A stretch of DNA of 7,519 nt, taken from NCBI GenBank assembly GCA_003220985.1, contig QHTY01000057.1:1-7519 (forward strand), given 5' to 3'. The stretch is from Gemmatimonadota bacterium. GTDB taxonomy: Bacteria > Gemmatimonadota > Gemmatimonadetes > Gemmatimonadales > GWC2-71-9. Shown in pieces: positions 1 through 4,563 of the stretch. Position 1 is the first letter of the stretch. Each line of letters opens with the position of its first letter. Under the pieces are notes generated by a model, which made no database searches, was not told where the DNA came from, and worked only from the letters and a program-made list of their open reading frames with translations. The position numbers were made by a program, and so were the translations under genes.

Positions 1-2
1 AG

Positions 3-110
3 CGCCGGTCGATGACGACGGCCGCACGGCCTGACGGCCGGACGGCCCCGGGGCTGTCAGCGTGGGTCATGGAGGGTCGGCGCCTGGGCCTTCGGGACGG
101 TCTGGAGTGA
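3..110 (+). CDS. C-terminal tail of an unidentified upstream gene (partial)
   Basis: A reading frame open from the window edge ends in TGA at 108-110, inside the string GAGTGACG. That TGA would overlap the GTG start of the next gene (107) by four bases, the GTGA junction typical of bacterial operons. Of its 35 codons, 29 end in G or C, which matches the coding bias of the other genes. The alternative frame running 62-106, as an N-terminal extension of the methyltransferase, has only about half G/C-ending codons. The last residues read roughly WVMEGRRLGLRDGLE. I do not recognise the family. A 35-codon open stretch can arise by chance in GC-rich DNA, so this is tentative and could simply be intergenic. 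Confidence 0.28.
   Translation, partial: RRSMTTAARPDGRTAPGLSAWVMEGRRLGLRDGLE
17..48. repeat. Four tandem copies of an 8-base unit, consensus GACGGCCG
   Basis: Four consecutive octamers follow without gaps: GACGGCCG (17-24), CACGGCCT (25-32), GACGGCCG (33-40) and GACGGCCC (41-48). The core CGGCCG is palindromic, so neighbouring units can pair with each other. If the upstream reading frame is real, the repeat lies inside its C-terminal coding region. An 8-base period shifts frame at each copy, so it would not encode a repeated peptide. It may only be a slippage product in GC-rich sequence. Confidence 0.55.
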
Positions 111-1342
111 CGGATCTTGTGACCATCACCGGCATAGCGGTGGGAGGAGACGGCGTGGGCCGGTTGAGCGATGGTCGAGTCGTGTTCGTGCCCAGGACCG
201 CGCCCGGCGATCGGATCCGACTGCGGGAGGGGTCGCTGCAGCGCCATCGCAACTTCGCCCGCGCGGACATCGGCGAAATCGTCGAAGCCGGCCCGGGGAG
301 AGTCGCGCCACCATGCCCGCACTACGTCCGCGATCATTGCGGCGGCTGTCAGCTCCAGCACCTCGCCTACGATGCCCAGCTTGAGGCCAAGCGCGCGATC
401 GTCGGTGAGACACTGCGGCGGCTCGGCAAACTCCAGATCGAGGACCCCGAAATCGTGGAGGGTCTCGACGAGTGGCGGTATCGCTCGAAAATCTCCATGG
501 CGGCGAAGGGCGGCGAAGGGGCGGCAAAGGCGGTTGGCATGCACCCGTATGACCGGCCGAACTTCGTCTTCCCGCTTGCTGATTGCCACATCACCGATTT
601 CCGACTCATGGCACTGTGGCGGGAGCTGCGCAGTCGAATTGCGCTGCTGCCGCAGCCACTGACGCGTCTGACGTTGCGGCTCGATCGCGAGGAGCGGCGT
701 CACATCATCGCGGAATCCGCGGGTGAGCCGTGGCTGCGCGCGGAAGAGCTGCGTCACGCGATGCAAGTGGATTACGAGGTAGTCTGCTGGTGGCAGCCCG
801 TCGATGGGGCCGCACGGGTAATGGCCGGGCCCGCGACCGGGTTTCCGGCGACCGCGTTCGAGCAAGTGAACCCAGGCATGGGGAGGCTGGCGCGCCGCTG
901 GGCGGTGGAGCAGCTGGGAGATGTCCGGGGCCAGACGGTGTGGGATCTCTACGGGGGCGTCGGCGACACGGCGGCGTTGCTGGTCGAAGGGGGCGCCGGC
1001 GTGGTGAGTGTCGACGCAGACGAGAAGGCCGTGGCCTGGGGGCGCAGTCGCTTACCAGCTGCGCGCTTCATCGCCGCGCGTGCCGAGGATGTGTTGGCCA
1101 GTCTGCCGGCGCCGCATGCGGTCGTCGTCAATCCGCCCCGCGCCGGATTGCACTGGGACGTCTCGCTGCGGCTCACATCGGAGCCGGTCCCCAAGCTCGT
1201 ATACATCTCCCGTGACCCGGCGACGCTCGCGCGCGACCTGCAGCGGCTCAATGTCAACTACATCGTCAAGGCGGTGCGCGCGTTCGATCTGTTCCCCCAA
1301 ACTGCATATGTAGAGACCGTTGCTGTCTTGGAAGCCGCATGA
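107..1342 (+). CDS. TrmA/RlmD-family tRNA/rRNA (uracil-5)-methyltransferase homologue with altered active site
   Basis: The family methylates C5 of a uridine in tRNA or 23S rRNA using S-adenosylmethionine. A TRAM-like segment opens the protein (VTITGIAVGGDGVGRL). Four cysteines at residues 70, 78, 81 and 160 match the [4Fe-4S] ligands of E. coli RlmD (RumA). The SAM loop is DLYGGVGDT (280-288), preceded by FEQVNPG, and a C-terminal Glu403 sits in YVETVAVL as the expected general base. Two catalytic positions differ. The DPPR motif reads NPPRAGL (Asn342), and the nucleophilic Cys of the usual SCDPAT motif is Arg369 (ISRDPATLARDL, codon CGT at 1211-1213). As read, it should not form the covalent uracil adduct. 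The GTG at 107 was chosen because the fold begins there and a GGGA lies at 94-97; GTG at 62 would add 15 low-complexity residues. Family assignment is firm; activity and substrate are open. Confidence 0.9.
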   Translation: MTDLVTITGIAVGGDGVGRLSDGRVVFVPRTAPGDRIRLREGSLQRHRNFARADIGEIVEAGPGRVAPPCPHYVRDHCGGCQLQHLAYDAQLEAKRAIVGETLRRLGKLQIEDPEIVEGLDEWRYRSKISMAAKGGEGAAKAVGMHPYDRPNFVFPLADCHITDFRLMALWRELRSRIALLPQPLTRLTLRLDREERRHIIAESAGEPWLRAEELRHAMQVDYEVVCWWQPVDGAARVMAGPATGFPATAFEQVNPGMGRLARRWAVEQLGDVRGQTVWDLYGGVGDTAALLVEGGAGVVSVDADEKAVAWGRSRLPAARFIAARAEDVLASLPAPHAVVVNPPRAGLHWDVSLRLTSEPVPKLVYISRDPATLARDLQRLNVNYIVKAVRAFDLFPQTAYVETVAVLEAA

Positions 1343-1350
1343 ACCGTGCT

Positions 1351-1368
1351 CTGAAGAGCCGGCTTCAG
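1351..1368 (+). other. Small hairpin between the methyltransferase and carrier genes
   Basis: CTGAAG (1351-1356) and CTTCAG (1363-1368) are perfect complements around a 6-base loop. No T-tract follows, so it does not look like an intrinsic terminator. It lies in the 43-base gap before the carrier-protein start codon and may have no function. Confidence 0.3.
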
Positions 1369-1385
1369 CCGACGGATAAGCATCG

Positions 1386-1864
1386 ATGAGATACCACGTC
1401 ACGATCGGTTCTCACACCTACGTCATCGATGTCGACGGCGGTTCCGTAACGATCGATGGCGAGCGGCTCGAAGCGCACGCGGCGGCGATCCCCGGCACTC
1501 CCCTGCTGCATGTGTTGCTGGGCAAAGAGTCGTGGACGGTTGCCTGCCAGCAGCTCGACGCCCGTCGTTGGGCTTTGGGTGCGGTTGGCGAGCGGGTCGA
1601 AGTCGAGGTGCAGGACGACCGGTCGAAGCAGATCGAGGCCCTGACAGGACAGGGGCGCAAGGTGGTGGCGGGGGGAGTAGCGAAGGCAAGGTGGTGGAGG
1701 TTGGTGAGGGCCTGGTGGTTGTCGAGGCCATGAAGATGGAGAATGAGTTGCGTGCGACCCACCGCGGGATCGTCGCCCAGATTCATGTGAAGGCCGGTGA
1801 CCGCGTGGAAAAGGGGGCGCCGCTCGTCACGCTTTCGGCCGAACCCACGCAACCCTCAGGTTGA
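1386..1864 (+). pseudogene. Biotin carboxyl carrier protein, frameshifted and missing the start of its biotinyl domain
   Basis: The family carries biotin on a lysine and shuttles carboxyl groups in acyl-CoA or pyruvate carboxylases. The N-terminal part (MRYHVTIGSHTYVIDVDG onward) reads from ATG 1386 and stops at TGA 1731-1733. The biotinyl domain is in another frame, with EGLVVVEAMKMENE followed by a typical C-terminal half (GIVAQIHVKAGDRVEKG) ending at TGA 1862-1864. The biotinylated Lys codon is 1733-1735. Joining the frames needs one extra base, or a net -1 shift, near the G run at 1670-1675. Even then the APMPG segment and first strands that normally precede the carrier motif are absent: only about 17 residues separate the linker from the MKM lysine, against about 30 in intact domains. 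No carboxylase subunit gene adjoins it. It may be a true pseudogene or an assembly error; a programmed frameshift is less likely. The accB/pccA-like identity is by motif. Confidence 0.78.
1657..1697 (+). repeat. 12-base direct repeat spanning the carrier-gene frameshift
   Basis: GCAAGGTGGTGG occurs at 1657-1668 and again at 1686-1697, offset by 29 bases. The interval holds the G run where the frame is lost. Removing one repeat plus the spacer (29 bases, 2 mod 3) would join the upstream frame to the biotinyl frame, but the product would be shorter still in the domain's first half. The repeats are a plausible site for slippage, deletion or misassembly. Confidence 0.6.
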
Positions 1865-1889
1865 CAGAGCCTTACGCCCCGGTTAGAGT
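1861..1889 (+). promoter_or_regulatory. Sigma70-like promoter for rplM-rpsI
   Basis: A perfect -35 box TTGACA lies at 1861-1866. After exactly 17 bases comes TAGAGT (1884-1889), which matches four of six positions of the -10 consensus. Transcription would start near 1896, giving a leader of about 86 bases that contains the heptamer hairpin. The TTGACA contains the TGA stop codon of the carrier gene (1862-1864). This is a sequence match only; the promoter preferences of the host are unknown. Confidence 0.6.
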
Positions 1890-1908
1890 TCGCGTCTGCT
1901 TAAAACCA

Positions 1909-1970
1909 GGTGCCTGGTTTCTGGTGTCAGGCATTTGGCGGGAAAAACCTGACACCTGGCACCAGACACC
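1909..1970. repeat. Inverted heptamer array A (GGTGNCW units) in the rplM leader
   Basis: The left arm (1909-1931) is three 7-base units, GGTGCCT, GGTTTCT and GGTGTCA, followed by GG. The right arm (1948-1970), read on the - strand, is GGTGTCT, GGTGCCA, GGTGTCA and GG. The arms pair at 19 of 23 positions around a 16-base loop (1932-1947). No T-tract follows, so it is not a terminator. It ends 11 bases before the rplM start codon, so the folded RNA would crowd the ribosome-binding site. The same unit recurs in the array at 2823-2881. Confidence 0.85.
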
Positions 1971-1981
1971 TAGTTGGGGCA

Positions 1982-2419
1982 ATGAAGACTTTTTCGCTTC
2001 GGAAAGAGGACATCGAGCGCCGCTGGTGGCTGGTCGACGCGGCCGACAAGCCGCTCGGCAGGCTGGCGAGCCGGATCGCGCAGATCCTGCGCGGCAAGCA
2101 TAAGCCGAATTTCACGCCGCACGTGAACGGCGGCGATTTCGTCGTGGTCATCAACGCCGAGAAAGTGCAGTTGACCGGCCGCAAGACCGAGCAGAAGCGG
2201 TATTTCCGGCATACGGGATACATGGGCCACGAACGGTTTACGCCGGTGAGCAAGGTGATCAGCAAGCACCCCGAGCGCGTGATCGAGAAGGCGGTCTGGG
2301 GCATGCTGCCCAAGACCACGCTGTCGCGGCAGCACGTGAAGCAAATGCTGAAGGTGTACGCCGGGCCTGAGCATCCGCACGCGGCGCAGCAGCCCGCGCC
2401 GCTGGTGGAGGCCAAATGA
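1982..2419 (+). CDS. rplM: 50S ribosomal protein L13
   Basis: L13 is an early-assembly protein of the large subunit that binds 23S rRNA. The 145-residue product has the usual length and family landmarks in order: WWLVDAADKPLGRLAS near the N-terminus, HVNGGDFVVVINAEKV, GRKTEQKRYFRHTGY, and the signature region WGMLPKTTLSRQ through LKVYAGPEHPHAAQQP. The frame is open upstream to 1910, but those residues come from the repeat. The family N-terminus (MKTFSLRKED) begins at ATG 1982. Its Shine-Dalgarno is poor: GGGG at 1976-1979, only two bases from the start. The gene follows a probable promoter and a hairpin leader, and its stop overlaps the rpsI start by four bases (ATGA). In E. coli, L13 represses its own rplM-rpsI mRNA; whether the leader here does this is unknown. 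Confidence 0.98.
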   Translation: MKTFSLRKEDIERRWWLVDAADKPLGRLASRIAQILRGKHKPNFTPHVNGGDFVVVINAEKVQLTGRKTEQKRYFRHTGYMGHERFTPVSKVISKHPERVIEKAVWGMLPKTTLSRQHVKQMLKVYAGPEHPHAAQQPAPLVEAK

Positions 2420-2823
2420 CCGCGGCCCCCACCCCGGAGCTGCGCTGGCACGCGATCGGCCGTCGCAAGCTCGGGATTGCGCGTGTGTATCTGACCCCGG
2501 GTTCGGGGAAGTGGAGCGTCAACGGCCGGACGCTGGGTGACTATTTCCCCCGACCCTCGCTCGTCTCGCACATCCAGCAGCCGTTCACCGCGACCGACAC
2601 GCTCGGCGCGTTTGACGTGAAGGCGCGCGTGGTGGGTGGCGGGCTCACGGGACAAGCCGGCGCGTTGCGTCTCGGTATTGCGCGCGCGCTCGTGCTGGCG
2701 GACGACAGACATCGTAAGAAACTCAGGGAGCAGGGCTTGCTGACTCGGGATCCGCGCGCTGTCGAGCGCAAGAAGCCTGGACGGGCCGGAGCCCGGAAGC
2801 GGTTCCAGTTCAGCAAGAGATAG
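2416..2823 (+). CDS. rpsI: 30S ribosomal protein S9
   Basis: S9 sits in the head of the small subunit, and its basic C-terminal tail reaches toward the P-site tRNA. The 135-residue product has AIGRRKLGIARV (residues 13-24), the family signature VVGGGLTGQAGALRLGIARAL (72-92 region), and the diagnostic end RKKPGRAGARKRFQFSKR with terminal Lys-Arg. A strong GGAGG at 2407-2411, four bases before ATG 2416, lies inside the end of rplM. The ATGA overlap with rplM implies translational coupling. The TAG stop (2821-2823) shares its last base with the first unit of heptamer array B, so the repeat begins exactly at the gene end. Confidence 0.98.
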   Translation: MTAAPTPELRWHAIGRRKLGIARVYLTPGSGKWSVNGRTLGDYFPRPSLVSHIQQPFTATDTLGAFDVKARVVGGGLTGQAGALRLGIARALVLADDRHRKKLREQGLLTRDPRAVERKKPGRAGARKRFQFSKR

Positions 2824-2881
2824 GTGTCAGGTGACTGGTGCCTGGTGTCTGTCTGACACCAGACACCAGAAACCAGACACC
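2823..2881. repeat. Inverted heptamer array B (GGTGNCW units) between rpsI and rpsB
   Basis: The left arm (2823-2849) comprises GGTGTCA, GGTGACT, GGTGCCT and GGTGTC(T). The right arm (2855-2881), read on the - strand, is GGTGTCT, GGTTTCT, GGTGTCT and GGTGTC(A). The arms pair at 23 of 27 positions around a 5-base loop (2850-2854), giving a long stable hairpin in RNA or a cruciform in DNA. No T-tract follows. It shares unit, period and palindromic layout with the array at 1909-1970, though the two loci are not copies of one sequence. Possible roles are a transcript-end stabiliser, a REP/MITE-like insert or a protein-binding site. Confidence 0.88.
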
Positions 2882-2899
2882 ACGACACACGCTGCTTGA

Positions 2900-2938
2900 T
2901 TCGGTGCTGGGTCCCCGGAGCCTCGGGGTGGCACCGAA
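2900..2938 (+). promoter_or_regulatory. Bulged hairpin in the rpsB leader (candidate ribosomal-protein leader)
   Basis: An outer 8-bp perfect stem, TTCGGTGC (2900-2907) with GCACCGAA (2931-2938), is extended by two G-U pairs. A three-base bulge (2910-2912) follows, then an inner stem CCCCG (2913-2917) with CGGGG (2924-2928) closing loop GAGCCT. It ends 40 bases before the rpsB start. The bases after it are AATGAG, so it is not an intrinsic terminator. S2 autoregulates rpsB-tsf in E. coli, so an S2-binding leader is a reasonable inference. I cannot assign it to a known RNA family. Confidence 0.5.
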
Positions 2939-2963
2939 AATGAGAGCGGCGGCGGAATAACCC

Positions 2964-2974
2964 AAGGAAAGGGA
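2964..2974 (+). promoter_or_regulatory. Ribosome-binding site deciding the GTG start of rpsB
   Basis: The purine run AAGGAAAGGGA offers two Shine-Dalgarno registers, AAGGA ten bases and AAGGGA four bases before GTG 2979. No other in-frame start near the conserved S2 N-terminus has such a site, so the GTG start is well supported. Confidence 0.75.
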
Positions 2975-2978
2975 TAGC

Positions 2979-3863
2979 GTGCCTCAGCCTCAGTTGCAGG
3001 AATTGTTGGAAGCAGGTGTGCACTTCGGCCATCAGACTCGCCGCTGGAATCCGAAGATGCGGCGGTTCATCTTCGCCGAACGCTCCGGCATCTACATCAT
3101 CGATCTGCAGAAGACGATGCGCCAGCTCGAAGCCGCGCAGGAGCTGCTGCGCAACGTTGTGCTGAAGGGTGAAGGCGTGCTGTTCGTGTGCACCAAAAAG
3201 CAGCTCAAGGGGATCCTGGAGGCGGAAGCCAAGCGCTGCAGCGCGTTCTACGTGACGGAGCGCTGGCTCGGCGGCACGCTTACGAACTTCCAGACGATCA
3301 AGAAGCAGATCAAGCGGCTCAAGGACCTGGAGCAGGGTGCGGCGGATGGCGACTTCACGAACTACACCAAGAAGGAGCAGCTGCTGTTCGATCGCGAGCG
3401 CGGCAAGCTGGACAAGAATCTCGCGGGCATCAAGAACCTGAGCCGCCTGCCCGGTGCGTTGTTCGTGGTGGACGCCAAGAAGGAGCGAATCGCGGTCGCC
3501 GAGGCGAACAAGCTGGGGATTCCGGTGGTGGCGATCGTGGATACGAATGCCGATCCGGATTTGATCACCGTGCCTATTCCGGGGAACGACGACGCGATTC
3601 GCGCCGTCTCGCTGATCACGAACGCGATCTCGGACGTAATCGCCGAGGCGCGCCGCCAGATGCCGCTGCGGGAGGCGGGTACGGGTGAGGAAGGCGAAGG
3701 CACGACGTACTCGACGGAGACGGGCGAGGCGGACGTGGACGGCGACCGCAAGAAGCGGCCGGCGCGGCGCAAACGGCGGCCCAAGCCCGAGGCGATTGCC
3801 GCTCGGATGAAGACGGAAGAAGCGCCCGCCCCGGCAGAGCCTGTTAGCGGGGGCGAGTCGTAA
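2979..3863 (+). CDS. rpsB: 30S ribosomal protein S2 with charged C-terminal extension
   Basis: S2 assembles late on the small subunit and helps dock S1 or place mRNA. The core (residues 1-227) carries the family hallmarks LLEAGVHFGHQTRRWNPKM, FAERSGIYIIDLQKT, FVCTKKQ, the RWLGGTLTNF motif, LPGALFVVDAKKE, and GIPVVAIVDTNADPDLITVPIPGNDDA. Residues 228-294 form a tail beyond the usual S2 end. It is first acidic (EEGEGTT to DVDGD), then strongly basic (RKKRPARRKRRPKP, about 257-270), then Pro/Glu/Ala-rich. Low-complexity S2 extensions occur in several phyla, and the role of this one is unknown. The start is GTG with a strong ribosome-binding site. I saw no convincing promoter between array B and the start, so read-through from rplM-rpsI is possible. 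A terminator follows 25 bases after the stop. Confidence 0.98.
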   Translation: MPQPQLQELLEAGVHFGHQTRRWNPKMRRFIFAERSGIYIIDLQKTMRQLEAAQELLRNVVLKGEGVLFVCTKKQLKGILEAEAKRCSAFYVTERWLGGTLTNFQTIKKQIKRLKDLEQGAADGDFTNYTKKEQLLFDRERGKLDKNLAGIKNLSRLPGALFVVDAKKERIAVAEANKLGIPVVAIVDTNADPDLITVPIPGNDDAIRAVSLITNAISDVIAEARRQMPLREAGTGEEGEGTTYSTETGEADVDGDRKKRPARRKRRPKPEAIAARMKTEEAPAPAEPVSGGES

Positions 3864-3888
3864 CAACTCTGTGTGCTGAACAACCGAC

Positions 3889-3927
3889 CGCCGCCCCCGG
3901 GCTTCACGGCGCGAGGGCGGCGTTTTT
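3889..3927 (+). terminator. Intrinsic terminator or attenuator between rpsB and tsf
   Basis: CGCCGCCC (3889-3896) pairs perfectly with GGGCGGCG (3915-3922) around an 18-base loop, directly followed by TTTTT (3923-3927). This is the standard intrinsic terminator layout. Because tsf follows without a clear promoter of its own, it more likely acts as a partial terminator that lowers tsf-operon expression relative to the ribosomal protein genes. The long loop may make it leaky. Confidence 0.75.
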
Positions 3928-3954
3928 ATGAGGACGTGAAAGGGAAAGGACGCA

Positions 3955-4563
3955 ATGACTTCTGTGAAAGAGATTCCGACGAAACTCGTAGCCGAGCTCC
4001 GCGCCCGGACTGGGGCGGGCATGATGGACTGTAAGAGCGCGCTGCAGGAGTGTGGCGGTGATCTCGATAAGGCCGTCGACATTCTGCGCAAGAAGGGCGC
4101 GGCCAAGGCGGAGAAGCGCGCGGGGCGCGAAGCGTCGGAGGGATGGATCGGATCGTACGTGCACCATGACGGCTCGGTGGCCGTGCTCGTCGAGCTGAAC
4201 AGCGAGACGGATTTCGTGGCGCGCACGGACGACTTCAAGGCGCTGGCGAAGGAGATCGCGGTGCACGTCGCGGCCACGAAGCCACTGGCGGTCCGCATCG
4301 AGGACCTGCCGGCCGACGTGGTCGAGCGCGAACGGCGGGTCTATGAGTCGCAGGTCGCGGAGCAAAAGAAGCCCGAGAACATGCGCGCCAAGATCGTGGA
4401 TGGGATGATGAAGAAGTTCTACGAGGAGAACGTCCTCCTCGAGCAGAAATTCGTGAAGGACGACAAGCGGTCCGTCGGCGATCTGGTGAAGGAGTTGTCC
4501 GGCAAGACCGGCGAGAAGGTCGAGGTACGGCGGTTCGTGCGCTTCGAGCTCGGAGGTAACTGA
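3955..4563 (+). CDS. tsf: Elongation factor Ts
   Basis: EF-Ts exchanges GDP for GTP on EF-Tu in the cytoplasm. The 202-residue product starts with the UBA-like domain (about 5-45; LVAELRARTGAGMMDCKSAL) and contains the EF-Tu-contacting motif TDFVAR at 85-90 (Asp86, Phe87). At about 200 residues it is the short form with one core subdomain, as in Thermus, not the roughly 280-residue E. coli type. ATG 3955 has AAAGGA at 3945-3950, four bases upstream. The end VRRFVRFELGGN is typical. The GGAGG encoded in its last codons (4552-4556) serves pyrH, whose GTG follows the TGA directly. Expression depends on read-through of the terminator at 3889-3927 or on an unseen promoter. Confidence 0.98.
   Translation: MTSVKEIPTKLVAELRARTGAGMMDCKSALQECGGDLDKAVDILRKKGAAKAEKRAGREASEGWIGSYVHHDGSVAVLVELNSETDFVARTDDFKALAKEIAVHVAATKPLAVRIEDLPADVVERERRVYESQVAEQKKPENMRAKIVDGMMKKFYEENVLLEQKFVKDDKRSVGDLVKELSGKTGEKVEVRRFVRFELGGN

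Noticed and set aside
1909..1970. Heptamer hairpin as an intrinsic terminator for the carrier gene
   Set aside because: No T-tract follows the right arm, and it lies downstream of the likely rplM promoter, where a full terminator would silence essential genes.
1910..1981. Upstream start for rplM giving 24 extra residues
   Set aside because: The extra residues are translated repeat sequence, and MKTFSLRKED at 1982 matches the conserved L13 N-terminus.
2896..2925. TTGATT as a -35 box for an rpsB promoter
   Set aside because: At 16-18 bases downstream only G/C-rich sequence within the hairpin is found, with no -10-like hexamer.
1823..2981. CRISPR array around the repeated GGTGTC words
   Set aside because: Units are 7 bases, contiguous and palindromically arranged, with no spacers of constant length and no cas genes.
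2541..4298. Long minus-strand open frame of 585 codons opposite rpsI, rpsB and tsf
   Set aside because: It is antisense to well-conserved genes and passes through heptamer array B and the terminator. Its translation is Arg/Ser/Leu-rich with no recognisable domain. High GC commonly leaves such frames open.
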